Positions 53,736 to 63,864 of a stretch of 64,000 nucleotides of DNA are shown piece by piece. Numbering within the stretch: the first letter of the stretch is position 1; every line of letters begins with the position of its first letter. This stretch comes from Azorinus chamasolen (lineage: Eukaryota > Mollusca > Bivalvia > Cardiida > Solecurtidae). A model generated the notes under the pieces. It had not been told where the DNA came from, did not search any database, and saw nothing but the letters and a program-made list of their open reading frames with translations. The position numbers were made by a program, and so were the translations under genes. The stretch is taken from contig OY755239.1 in NCBI GenBank assembly GCA_963576725.1, forward strand, positions 62,910,953-62,974,952. The letters run 5' to 3'.

Positions 53736-54400
53736 AGGTGCGACTGACCCGAGTCTACATCGTATGTCACTCTCGTCAACTCTTTGCCACGTCAGAATAT
53801 ATTTAACGACATGTGTGTTGAGATGAGGGGATATGCAAGAAAAATTATACGGTATACTGGTCGTCTCACATACATACGTATATCTAGCAAAATGTACACA
53901 GGCACATTGTGAATTCCTGCACCGAGGCCCCAGAGAAGACGACGTACTACCAATCGTCTAGTTTGGGTCCAGATCGTGCACTGGCAAGAGATATAACTAT
54001 ATAGTCTCGTTATGAGACGACCATGCAGTTCACATCATATTCTAAATCCAACAGTCACGATATCATTTTACTTAGTAAGACAATGGCCCGTGAACAATAA
54101 CAGAAAACCGTGCGTTTTGGATTAAATGTAATACATATACGTCACAATACATATATAAGCATAAAAGTAATAATTATGAAGTGCATTCATTACTAATTTC
54201 ATAAAGACGGGGGGTCAAACAAAGTAAAATTAATGAGCAAGCATATGGTAGGGTCTGAACGCATTGAATACACTACTTATTAGGAAATAGTGACACAGAG
54301 GTAGTACAACAGCAAATCGATTCTCCGGTTCAGCTTTATTTCAGAGTCCTAGCTATATGAGAGCTAGCAGCATTCTCTTCGACTTGTAAACCCAGTCCGA
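53736..54400. other. no gene recognised
   Basis: Non-MITE spacer; contains GAGAGCTAGCAGCATTCTC-type short palindromes only. Confidence 0.4.
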
Positions 54401-54786
54401 AGCCAGACTGCCTAAGCTAGAATTTAGCTCTCTATTTATACAGTTAGTGAACCAGGAAATGTTAACCAAATTGTATAATCGGTCTTTAGTAAACTTAGTT
54501 TATATCAGTCGATACACTTTAAATGACCATTTTCTTAATTAAAGGCGCGTGTCCTTAGCGTGCTGCTAATCCCCATATTTACGTGACAATATTACACCCC
54601 AAGCCAGACTGCTTAAGCTAGAATTTAGCTCTCTATTTATACAGTGAGTGAACCAGGAAATGTTAACAAAATTGTATAATCGGTCTTTAGTTCATATCAG
54701 TTCATACACTTTAAATGGCCATTTCCTTATTAAAGGCGTGTGCCCTTAGCGTGCTGCTAATCTTACATGACACTATTACACCACCA
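54401..54786 (+). repeat. ~200-bp two-copy tandem repeat
   Basis: AAGCCAGACTGC.TAAGCTAG ... GTGCTGCTAATC..ACGTGACAATATTACACC at 54401-54600 recurs at 54601-54786 with about 10% difference. Could be an LTR-like duplication, but no coding interior is present. Confidence 0.75.
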
Positions 54787-55104
54787 CCTTATGTTAAATT
54801 CTGTTAATTAATGAGTTCCTAAAAAAAGACAGAATTAGTTAATTTGGCTAAATTTATAAAAGAATCTTTAGAAATTAGGAAGACTGCGTTAAATGCTCCG
54901 TGAGTCTGGGTTCATTGCAAACATTGAATTTTGATAATTATACTTGTGTTTGCATTTAGGCTATAATTAGCTCCAATGTGACATTGATGTGTTCGGAGAT
55001 TTTGGCATTCAGCCATAAAAAACATCTTATTATATATTATAATGATATCATATGGTTGATAAAAAAAAGCATACTAAAACACTGTTCTTTATTTTTATAA
55101 CCAT
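54787..55104. other. AT-rich spacer, nothing recognised
   Basis: No open frame, repeat end or splice pattern noted. Confidence 0.4.
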
Positions 55105-55200
55105 GGGGCAGTGGTCCTAGTTGGCAGTTTTCTTGAAGGGCAGTCGTCCCGGGGGGCAATCGTCTGTAGGTCAATCGTCCTATGGGGCAATCATCTGTAC
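55105..55200 (+). repeat. ~20-bp tandem repeat (GGGGCARTCGTCC)
   Basis: Five degenerate copies: GGGCAGTGGTCC, TTGGCAGTTTTC, GGGCAGTCGTCC, GGGCAATCGTCT, TCAATCGTCC, GGGCAATCATCT. Confidence 0.7.
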
Positions 55201-55576
55201 CCCTGAATGATGAGTGGTAGTGTGACCAAAAATGACATTATTGAATTGTGGTGCAACAAAGTTTTTTCTTATGTACACGTTTAAAAGAATAAAGTACACC
55301 TGTCTGTCATATGTCCGTGGTTTGGTTAAAACATTTTATTACTGAAATATACAATATGCGGCAATGTACATAGCTTCTAAGAAGGACTGGAATGAAAGCT
55401 AGGAGCTTATTAAATTCCTCTCCGTGGTTTTCTCGGACCGATCTCTTCTCATGCAATTAGACCCTGATCAGAAGCCGCGTCTTCGATGCAGTGGCTAGTC
55501 CGGGTCTGTACTGTCCAATGATTTTCAATAAATCTGATGTTGGCTTGTGCATTTTGCCATATTGACAGGAGTAATA

Positions 55577-55762
55577 CAGTAAAACCTCTCAATAACGACC
55601 ACTAAATTGTGTTAATTAGTTGGTATTTAGGCCAGGTGACTGCTTAAAGCAAGGTGAAAGTAAAACAGAACGCTCATATAGGAGCGTTCTGTTTTACCTT
55701 CACCTTGCTGTAAGCAGCCATCTGCCTTTAAATCTAGAGGCCGTTACAGAGAGGTTTTACTG
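55577..55762. mobile_element. TA-2 MITE (186 bp)
   Basis: CAGTAAAACCTCTCAATAAC ... CCGTTACAGAGAGGTTTTACTG, TA flanks; tip AACGCTCATATAGGAGCGTT. Confidence 0.85.
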
Positions 55763-56169
55763 TAATACGATATTAAAGTTCACCAAATATATATAGCTCA
55801 ATAACTCAATTAGTCAGTTGTTTTGTGTTCAACGACCTTAACACTGTTTTCATTAATTAGTATTTATAATCAGGATTAAGTGATTTCTGGTCAGTCAATT
55901 AATTACACTCTCTTACTGTTTTATGATAATTATCCTAGTCATTACTTTATACTAAATTATCATTGAATTTATTATGTATCACGGTCATGTATCTTATGTA
56001 CAAACACACTCATGATGTCAATTCTTTTATCAAATTAAGTTCTACTTTGTCTTAACAAAATTCTTGAAATGGTGTGTGCATCTCTTTTTTCAGCAGTATA
56101 GGAAATATAGGTAACTTGAAGGTGTGAGCTAGAAAGTTTGGAGATTTGCAGAGGTGTTAACTCAAAAGG

Positions 56170-56700
56170 TTGGCAAAGTGGAAACAAACCAGCGTCAGGC
56201 GGGTTATGTATAGCCTATTCTTTGACTCAGATGGAATTGTGGCTCAAATCCCTGACTACAGTACTTTTACTGATACATTTTACAAAGTAAATGTCCTCTC
56301 TGCTGTTCCCAACCACTATACAGTTAAACGCCAAAGGTCAGGGGCGCGCTGCATAGAGCTGCTACATGGCAACGCATCGGCCCAGCCGTAGTACAGGAAT
56401 ACTTCAAGAGAATTACAGTCAAACCCCTCTAATGCGACCACCAAAATGAGGTATAATTCTGGGTCTTAGAGGCAGGTGGTAGCTTAATGCAGGACGAAAG
56501 TAATGCAGAAAGCTCCTAGAGGAGCTTTCTGCATTACTTTTGTCCTGCATTGAGCAACCACCTGCTTGTAACGACACCCCTGTTTATTCATTAAGTGGTC
56601 GCATTAGAGGGGTTCTACTGTACATGTAGATTTTACCACATCCACCATATATAGCCTTGATCTCTTCCCTTGTGGCCTTTGGTATAACTCTTACATTAAA
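56170..56700 (+). pseudogene. mariner (Tc1/mariner) transposase relic, split by a MITE
   Basis: 56170-56391 reads AKWKQTSVRRVMYSLFFDSD ... FTDTFYKVNVLSAVP ... LLHGNASAQP, matching the centre of mariner-family DD34D transposases (VMYTIFF.S.G.V, then LLHDNASAH). After a frameshift and the TA-1 MITE at 56416-56620, IYSLDLFPCGLWYNSYIKS continues, matching YSPDLAPCDYWLF.KLKS. Both visible catalytic aspartates are lost (HDN to HGN, PCD to PCG) and the first Asp region is absent, so it is a dead copy. No transposon ends were identified. Confidence 0.75.
56416..56620. mobile_element. TA-1 MITE (205 bp) in the mariner relic
   Basis: CAGTCAAACCCCTCTAATGC ... GCATTAGAGGGGTTCTACTG, TA at 56414 and 56621; tip AAAGCTCCTAGAGGAGCTTT. 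Confidence 0.9.
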
Positions 56701-56706
56701 TCATGC

Positions 56707-56926
56707 TTAACGCATTAAATCATAGGCTTTTTATCAGATCCAACCTCTTTCAATAAAGCTACCGAAAAGGAGCATTTAGTCGAGAAAAGCAAACATTTAG
56801 AAGTGTGTAGTTTTGAAACCACCGTGATAAATAGAGCCTTTGCTCCATAGGAGCAAAGGCTCTATTTATCACAATGGTTTCACAAAGTGACTGTTACTGA
56901 GGCGTCAATTTGAGGAAATGGGTTAA
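56707..56926 (+). mobile_element. TTAA-B MITE
   Basis: TTAACGCATTAAATCATAGG ... TTGAGGAAATGGGTTAA; tip TTTGCTCCATAGGAGCAAA. The host site is the tail of the mariner relic. Confidence 0.85.
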
Positions 56927-57129
56927 GAGGACACACGGCGCAATTGGGAGCGCTCTTTGACAGAACATAAACAGCGTCTGGAAACGTGTGTAGAGTCAGG
57001 CTGCGAGTACTTAAATTTGAAGGTCTCACATAGTCATTTCTTGGAAACCGAGCGAGGTATGGAAAAGCCGCCACTGTTGCCACTAATTAATACGCCTGCT
57101 TTTCAAACGCTCCTCGTACATCGCATTTA

Positions 57130-58150
57130 TTTAGTATTTATTCGGGCTGCGTTTTAGTTAAGTAACTGCGACATTGGCCGATTATTTGGGGTGCTACTAA
57201 ACAGAGTCTGGTAGAGTCTGGTAGAGTCTTGAGGCCTTTTTAGAAGTTTAAGTGCAATTTAAAGTTTATAATGCTGTTATATAGCACTATTTTGTATGTT
57301 TGCAGCAGTAGTTATTAACATCCGTTAATAAATGAGCAGATAATAGGTTGAAATTACCGGGGTCACACGGTAATGGCCGACCTACGTCGGATAGAGTCTC
57401 TTCTAGTTTTAGAAGTCTATATATGATGTTAAATTTCCCCCTTTTTATCAGAAAACAGTTTACATACATTAATAAGTGATCTTAAGTGAAATATGGTTGC
57501 ATATACATTTAAACATTGTTATTAATACATTAATTCGCTATATCTTGCATCTGTTGGCCTAAAACTTCCTTTTTCATCTACCGACTCTTCATTTCCCACC
57601 GATTTTTCTCCAGTCTGAAAAAGGGCAAACTATAATGTATTACACCAGACATATCAAGTTTATACTGACTTTGAAATTGTAATAAAACCACTTATGAATG
57701 TATATAGATTGTTTTTGGATACGAAATATGGAAGATAATACCAATAGGGCTTCTAAAACAACACCAGACTCTATCCGACGTAGGGCGGCCATTACCGCAT
57801 GACCCGGTAATATTTACCGGGTGTTTTCCAGCTAATATACGATCATTTTTTAATGGATATTAACTACTATAGCTTCAAACATACAAAATAATGTTATATA
57901 ACAGCATTATAATCTTTAAATTGCACTTAAATTTCTAAAAAAGGCCTCCAGACTCTACCGGACTCTATTTAGTAGCACCGGATTATTTGTTGTAGAACAA
58001 AGAAATACAAGTATCGACAAAAACAGTTTATTTTGTATCACAGGGGCATTTTTCGATATAAGCTCTTCGTGAGAATGATTGAACATAACAAATACCACAT
58101 TTTATGATGTACATGTAATATACGTTTATTGGATGTACAATCACTGTAAT
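57130..58150 (+). repeat. dispersed repeat K, copy 2 (interrupted)
   Basis: Flanks of the MULE-like element match 38480-38830. The left flank differs by a deletion next to the insertion site. Confidence 0.6.
57189..57980. mobile_element. 792-bp Mutator-like non-autonomous element
   Basis: Long inverted repeats (about 200 bp, starting GGTGCTACTAAACAGAGTCT, ending ACTCTATTTAGTAGCACC) and a perfect 9-bp duplication GATTATTTG at 57180-57188 and 57981-57989. Long TIRs with a 9-bp duplication are typical of MULEs. Only short frames inside. Internal mirror segment CCGGGTAA..TTACCGGG near the centre arms. Confidence 0.75.
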
Positions 58151-58224
58151 TAACAGGTCATTCATTGGTCTACCTGTTGACACACCCGGCCACCGTTCAG
58201 TTAGACGGTACCCTAATTACAATA

Positions 58225-58522
58225 ACCTTTTCTCTGTTGAATAGTCATTCAGGAAACACTGACGTCATGAATACCAATATTAGTTTATTTTTCATGATGA
58301 CATGATCATTGGGAATTTTGCAGATACATGTACTATAGAATCGGATCTTTATTACTCCATAAGCAACTTTTTGCTTTGATAAAAACAGTAGGAATAGATC
58401 TTTATCATGTCAAAAGCAAACAGAGCAGACCCTGATCAGACGGCTCCTATAGGAGCCGTCTGATCTGGGTCTACTCTGTTTGCAAATGCGGGAAAATGCG
58501 TTTATATGAGGGAAAGGGTTAA
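58225..58522 (-). mobile_element. TTAA-A MITE, composite
   Basis: A2-type body then A1-type end; core GCAAACAGAG..GGCTCCTATAGGAGCC..GTTTGC at about 58415-58482; ends GAGGGAAAGGGTTAA. Confidence 0.75.
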
Positions 58523-58755
58523 GATACATGTGAATTTAAGATCAAGGGTTATTGAACAGGTGATTGTGATCTTTTTAATTAAAGGTGTTTGGTTGGAAAA
58601 TGGACGAAAAAGAACATATGTACAGGAAATATCAAGCAGTCTGTCTTTATTTCGTATGATTTTTTTTTCTAATAAAGCATACACGCACATGTATACAAAA
58701 TAACAAAACGAAACAAAAAAAGATGAATGATTTTCAGTCTGATCCACTAAAGTAC

Positions 58756-58976
58756 TTAACCGTTTACACCATGAATACACTTTTCTATGCTTTTGCAAAC
58801 AGAGTAGACCCAGATCAGATGGCTCCCGGTCTGCTGTGTTTGCTTATGGAATGGTCTGATTCTAGTTTCTACTTTAGCAAAAAAAAAATCACGTGTTAAT
58901 ATGCCATTTTAAAAATTAATCTGATTAATATTCATGAAGTCATTTCTTAAATGAATATTCATGGAGTAAAGGGTTA
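58756..58976 (+). mobile_element. TTAA-A2 MITE
   Basis: TTAACCGTTTACACCATGAA ... TCATGGAGTAAAGGGTTAA; tip deleted (GATGGCTCCCGGTCTGC). An inverse A2 fragment follows at 59040-59195. Confidence 0.75.
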
Positions 58977-59263
58977 ATAAAAGACAAAACATCACTTCTA
59001 CTACACGTATAGACATCAATATGTAGTCTTAATTGGCTTACCCTGATGAATATTCTAGTAACTAACAATGATATCATGAACATGTATCAGCTGGATTTTT
59101 AGAATAGTTTATGAAAACTAAATGTTTTGGCCATGGCAGAAACTATCAAATCAGATCAACAGAATTCCAAAAGCAAACAGAGTGCTGAAGAGGCATTTGT
59201 ATCAAATTCAAATTGCAGGGTTTAAGAATGTGTCGGTCTGGATGTTTGAATCCAGAATGTGTA

Positions 59264-59623
59264 CAGTGCTCCCTCCCTACAACCGCCATCTCAATAACGA
59301 TTCCCTCCTTACAACAACGCATGTCACTGTGTCCGAAACAACACGGCTCCAGAAACATTTTTCCATCGTATTTTCTTTATGCATCCGTCAAACCCTATGT
59401 TGTGACCACACTTTAGAATCGTCACTTTGTGACGATTCTAAAGAGTGGTCACAACATAGGGTTTGATAGAGGCATAACGGTTTTTAGTTCTCGAAATACA
59501 CCTTATCTAGGGATCTGCAAACAAGCTAATTATGTTTGATTTTCCCTCCCTATAACAACTCCCTCTGAACAACACATCCAATCTTCGTATCCCACAGGGT
59601 GTCGTTGTAGAAAGGGAGCACTG
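59264..59623. mobile_element. 360-bp TA-flanked element with nested palindrome
   Basis: CAGTGCTCCCTCCCTACAAC ... GTTGTAGAAAGGGAGCACTG with TA at 59262 and 59624 (Tc1/mariner/pogo-like). Holds a D2-like hairpin ACCACACTTTAGAATCGTCA/CTTTGTGACGATTC.. at about 59400-59455. Short frames inside are palindrome artefacts. Confidence 0.7.
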
Positions 59624-59661
59624 TACAGAGTAATCAGGAACATGATGTAGATACTTCAGTT

Positions 59662-59891
59662 TTAACCTTTTCTCCATAGGCTATTTTTAGACCTAACTTC
59701 TTTGAATAAAACTACCGAAATGGAGCATTAACTAGAGAAAAGGAAAGTATTTGAACTGTGTAGTATTTAAACCATTGTGATAAATAGAGCATTTGCTCCT
59801 TAGGAGCAAATGCTCTATTTATCACAATGGTTTCAAGAAGTGACTATTAATTACAGACGTAGAAAGGCGTATTTATGGAGGAATGGGTTAA
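59662..59891 (+). mobile_element. TTAA-B MITE
   Basis: TTAACCTTTTCTCCATAGGC ... GGAGGAATGGGTTAA; tip TTTGCTCCTTAGGAGCAAA; TTAA shared with the next A2. Confidence 0.85.
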
Positions 59892-60138
59892 CCCTTTACT
59901 CCCTAAATACACCTTTCTATGCCTTTGCAAATGGAGTAGACCCTGATCAGATGGCTCCTTTTGGAGCTGTCTGATCAGGGTCTGCTCTGTTTGTTTATCA
60001 TATGATACAATACAGATATGGTTCTAGTTTCTGCCATGGGCAAAAAGTCTTGTATCCATGTCTTATCATAAAAATTAATATAACAGTATTAATGATGTCA
60101 TTATTTCTTACATAAATATTCATGGATCAAGCGGTTAA
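59888..60138 (+). mobile_element. TTAA-A2 MITE, complete
   Basis: TTAACCCTTTACTCCCTAAA ... TCATGGATCAAGCGGTTAA; tip GGCTCCTTTTGGAGCT. Confidence 0.85.
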
Positions 60139-60310
60139 TATACACATGAAAAATACTGACAAGTAAATTGAAAAACCTGTTTCCTAGTAACGAAATGGGT
60201 ATATATGTACATGTACACGGCTTAACAAAAATAACATTTCAGTGTGTTAAACCTTTGGAAACAAACTATTGTCACAAAATTTGTTGTGTGCTTCAGTTCT
60301 AAAAGTACAT

Positions 60311-60358
60311 TTTTTTTCCATTACGTTTTTTTTATTTTATTTTTTTTAAAAAAAAAAA
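60311..60358 (+). repeat. T-rich/A-rich low complexity
   Basis: Poly-T runs followed by a 12-A run, partly self-complementary. Confidence 0.7.
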
Positions 60359-60402
60359 GCCAAACATTTTGGAACTTGATAAGAAGCTGAGCTACTAATA
60401 CC

Positions 60403-60898
60403 TCAGTCACATCTGCCACGGTGCTTTTACGTTTAAAATTTCTACAGCCATTAGCATTTACATGTCCGCCCAAGAATTGCTATGGCCATATACTGCAGTG
60501 TTCACATGATACGTTACTGTATGATATATTTTGAATTTGCAGAGACAGAAAACCTCCTGCTACCTTACGGACTTTGAAATGATTACCTACAGTTGCCGTA
60601 CTGTATCCATGCAGCCACAGTTGATTTTTTTTAAAAATTCCACAGCAGCCAAACAGGGTCCATATGATCAGTCTGGGGCTACCACTAAACTACACACCTG
60701 GTTCCATTTGAACGTTACTAAGAAAAACTATGGCGGCTGTAGAAATCAAAACTGAGCTAAAATATTCTATTGCCTGTAAAGATAGGGATATGCCGTATAG
60801 CGTCCGCTGCAGACTTTCTACGGACCATGCAGAAATCTCTTGATTTCAGGGATCTAAGGCTGCCGTATGGCAGTCGTAGAGCAACTGTGACTGGGGTT
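60403..60898. mobile_element. possible ~495-bp TIR element
   Basis: CCTCAGTCACATCTGCCACG at left faces ..GCAACTGTGACTGGGG at right (11-bp match); internal GC-rich TTCTACGGACCATGC segments. Target duplication not clear. A 74-codon frame inside has no support. Confidence 0.4.
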
Positions 60899-61130
60899 TA
60901 AGCATCTCATCTGAATCAAAACGTCAGATCTCATTTAAAAGCTTTCAAAATGTGGATGAATTCGTGATTACAAAACAATACTATGAAGACAATAACATAA
61001 TTATTCAAGAAGATTAGAAATACATGTAGTTTGGCAAGACACCGCTGATAAGATATGGCCTGGTGATGAATACACTAAAGTAACAATACTCATAATATTG
61101 GTTCAGAGATATGATAACTTTTAACCCTTT

Positions 61131-61455
61131 ACTCAATAAATATGCCTTTCTATGTCTTTGCAAACAGAGTAGAACCAGATCAGATGGTTCTTGTAGGAGC
61201 TGTCTGATCAGGGTCTGCTCTGTTTGCTTATGGTATAATATAGAGATTATTCTAAAGTTTCTGATATTGCCAAATATAAATAGCACATGGACACTTGAAT
61301 ATTTGGCCATGGCAGAAACTGTATAATCATATCTATATCATATCATAAGCAAACAGAGCAGGCCCTGATCAGATGGCTCCTTTAGGAGCCGTCTGATCTG
61401 GGTCTACTCTTTTTACTAAGGTGTAATCAGGCATATTTATGGAGTAAAGGGTTAA
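61131..61455. mobile_element. TTAA-A2 inverted dimer (two palindromic cores)
   Basis: Both ends are A2 left ends (TTAACCCTTTACTCAATAAA and TATTTATGGAGTAAAGGGTTAA); cores at about 61160-61232 and 61347-61410 in opposite orientation; both right ends are missing. Confidence 0.7.
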
Positions 61456-61607
61456 GAAATGGGGAGATCAAACTAAAATCCCAAGGCAAATGTCCACATG
61501 GTCTATCCACATACTAAGTATGATTTCAATAGTGCTTTCTGAACAACAGTCATCTATTGGCATTAAAATGTTGATCCCAATCAAAACACAACACCAATAT
61601 TCACCAA

Positions 61608-61805
61608 TTAACTCTTTCCTGTTGGCACATTTGCAAACAGAGCAGACCAAGAAAGAGCCACCTTAACAGGGTCTGATTTGGTTGCTTATGAAATAATATA
61701 GATCTGATACAGATCAGCAGTTCCTGCCATGGCCAAAACTTACTTTCATCTAATTAATATCAATGATGCCCTTTTTTCATGAATATTCATGGATTAAAGG
61801 GTTAT
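61608..61805 (+). mobile_element. TTAA-A2 MITE, core deleted
   Basis: TTAACTCTTTCCTGTTGGCA ... TCATGGATTAAAGGGTTAT. Confidence 0.65.
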
Positions 61806-61828
61806 CCTGTGGAAAACGGAAGGATCAA

Positions 61829-62050
61829 CCCTTTCCCTGTTGAATATTCATGTAAGAAATAATGACACTATGAATATTAATTAGATGAATGCTAAAATAA
61901 TATGAACACAGGACATTTGGCTCAGGTAGAAACTGCAGAATCGGATCTGTATTAGCAAATGGAGCAGACCCTGATCAGACGGCCCTATAGGACCTGTCTT
62001 ATCTGTGTCTACTCTGTTTGCAAAGGCATTTATATGAAGAAAAGAGTTAA
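61829..62050 (-). mobile_element. TTAA-A2 MITE
   Basis: CAACCCTTTCCCTGTTGAAT ... TATGAAGAAAAGAGTTAA, tip GGCCCTATAGGACC. A TTAA-E fragment lies at 62250-62330. Confidence 0.7.
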
Positions 62051-62330
62051 ACAGATCTGGAGTCTAACTGTATACAAGTGTCAGGCATGTCACAGTCACA
62101 ATCAGCAATATGAAAGCGCAGTAGGTACAGCTATGAACACAGTGGTAGCACTCAACCCATTCTGCCCCGGGAATCTTTTACGTAACAAAATAATTGCCTA
62201 ATTGTATTTCTTAAAAACATGATCTCTTCCATGACTTTACAGAAACACTATCAAAGTACCAAACAGCTTGGCTCCTGATGAGATGCCTAGTTGCGCAATG
62301 TCTCGTCTGGAGTTTAAACTGTTTGCATAT

Positions 62331-62565
62331 TTAACCCTTTCCTTCATATAAATGCATTTTCACACATTTGCAAACAGAGAAGACCCAGATCAGACGGCTC
62401 CTATAGGAGCCGTCTGATCAGGGTCTGCTCTGTTTGCTAATGGAATTGATAGATTTGTTCTACAATGGCTACAATATTCTACCTTACTTAATCATAACTA
62501 TTTTGTCCATGAATATTCACTATGTATTGAAATTGGTAAAAATTATAGAACAGGGAAAGGGTTAA
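62331..62565 (+). mobile_element. TTAA-A1 MITE, complete
   Basis: TTAACCCTTTCCTTCATATA ... GAACAGGGAAAGGGTTAA, tip GGCTCCTATAGGAGCC; next to the stop of the right-edge gene. Confidence 0.85.
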
Positions 62566-62610
62566 TCACAAATTTTGTCACCAGGACAGTATGGGCTAAT
62601 ACTGTTTCGA

Positions 62611-62762
62611 CTAAACAGAGGATTGAAGATCATTGTCAGGCATTTGTGTCTCAGTTTGTCCTGTATCGACATTTGACGATCCGTTAGATACACTAGCAGA
62701 GGCTAGTTTTTCAAGGGATGCATTTGTCTTTGCAAGGATTTCCTGAATGTTCAAAGCTTCTC
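62611..62762 (-). CDS. terminal exon of the right-edge gene
   Basis: 152 nt after acceptor catttcag; reads [20 protein letters not shown] and a polar tail to TAA at 62613-62611. The phase matches the upstream exon. A TTAA-A1 MITE (62331-62565) lies 45 bp beyond the stop, so it is probably in the 3' UTR. I saw no canonical AATAAA on this strand nearby. Confidence 0.6.
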
Positions 62763-63765
62763 CTGAAATGAAAACAAATTTTAGATTATCATTTCTTGGT
62801 ACTTTTAACAAGTTTTCTCATGTATATATGAAAATGAATATTAATGAGTTGATTTTTTTGTAATAGCATCATGAACAGGGGTGTGTTTGCTTATAGTAAA
62901 ACAGATATGATTCTACAGGGTCTGTCTGAGCCAATATGATGTGTGTTCATATGCCATTATCAAAATTCATCTGATTAATATTCATGATGTAATTAATTCT
63001 CACATGAATATTCAACAGGGAAAGGGTTGATCCTTCATGAATATTCGTGGAGGAAAAGGAACATCTTATCACTTTTTATAGAATAATCTTGGAGAGGTAA
63101 TTACAGTAAAACCCCTCTAATGCGACCACTTAATAAAAAGACATTGGCAGTGTTTAAAACAGTTGGCTGCTTAATGCAGGACGAAAGTAATGCAGAAAGC
63201 TCCTGTAGGAGCTTTCTGCATAACTTTCATCCTGCATTTAAGCTACCACCTGCCTCTACTACCCAGTATAATTAGGCCTCTTTTTGGTGGTCGCATTAGA
63301 GGGGTTTTACTGTGTCTGAGTGCCAAGACAGTGTTTGGTGGAGAACTTGCTAAATTTCCTTAACCCTTTCCTCCATGAATATTCATGTAAGAAATAATGA
63401 CCTCATGGATATTCATTAGATTAATCATTACAATAGCTAGCACATACATGTATAGACATATTGTTTTGGCAATGGCAGAAACTGTAGAATCATATCTATA
63501 TTATATCATAAGCAAACAGAGCAGACCCTATAGGAGCCGTCTGATCTGGGTCTACTCTGTTTGCAAAGGTGTAGAAAGTCATATTTATGCAGTAAAGGGT
63601 TAATACACCTTGTATCTACAGTGCTGACATAAAGACTTTGTTTGTACCATTAGGTATCTGGTATCCTCGTTCCATGCCATGTATGTTGGAGGGTGTCTCA
63701 CACCGTAGGTCCACCTCCTTCCTCAAACAGCGGTCAATATCCACAGCACTAAAGAATGCCACAGA
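62611..63765 (-). CDS. 3' end of an unidentified - strand gene (two exons, partial)
   Basis: Two exons join in phase: 63765-63648 (39 codons plus G) and 62762-62611 (GA plus 49 codons and TAA), rebuilding a Gly codon. Acceptors are gtgtgtgtttcag and ttttcatttcag; the donor is ATG|gtacaa. The encoded C-terminus has a charged, conserved-looking part ([38 protein letters not shown]) and then a Ser/Asn/Gln-rich tail ending NDLQSSV. I do not recognise the family. The 5' part lies beyond the right edge. The intron holds a TTAA-A2 relic, a TA-1 MITE and a full TTAA-A2 element. Confidence 0.6.
62818..63031. mobile_element. TTAA-A2 relic in the right-edge gene intron
   Basis: A2 body in two facing halves, core missing, ends CAACAGGGAAAGGGTTGA. 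Confidence 0.6.
63104..63312. mobile_element. TA-1 MITE
   Basis: CAGTAAAACCCCTCTAATGC ... GCATTAGAGGGGTTTTACTG, TA left and TG right; tip AAAGCTCCTGTAGGAGCTTT. Confidence 0.85.
63360..63603 (-). mobile_element. TTAA-A2 MITE in the right-edge gene intron
   Basis: TTAACCCTTTCCTCCATGAA ... GCAGTAAAGGGTTAA; left palindrome arm shortened. Its right TTAA lies 44 bp from the exon at 63648. Confidence 0.8.
63648..63765 (-). CDS. internal exon of the right-edge gene
   Basis: 118 nt between a pyrimidine-rich acceptor (tttcag) and a gtacaa donor. The only fully open frame reads [16 protein letters not shown] through [10 protein letters not shown]. It is unlike the surrounding MITEs in composition. Confidence 0.6.
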
Positions 63766-63864
63766 CTGAAACACACACGCATTGGTATTAGTAGAAACTG
63801 TGCAGTATCATAAGCAAACGAGCAGGCCCTGATCAGATTGCTCCAATAGGAGTCATCTGATAAG

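Noticed and set aside
59122..59466. 114-codon + frame and antisense frames
   Set aside because: They read through the inverted repeats of the 360-bp TA-flanked element.
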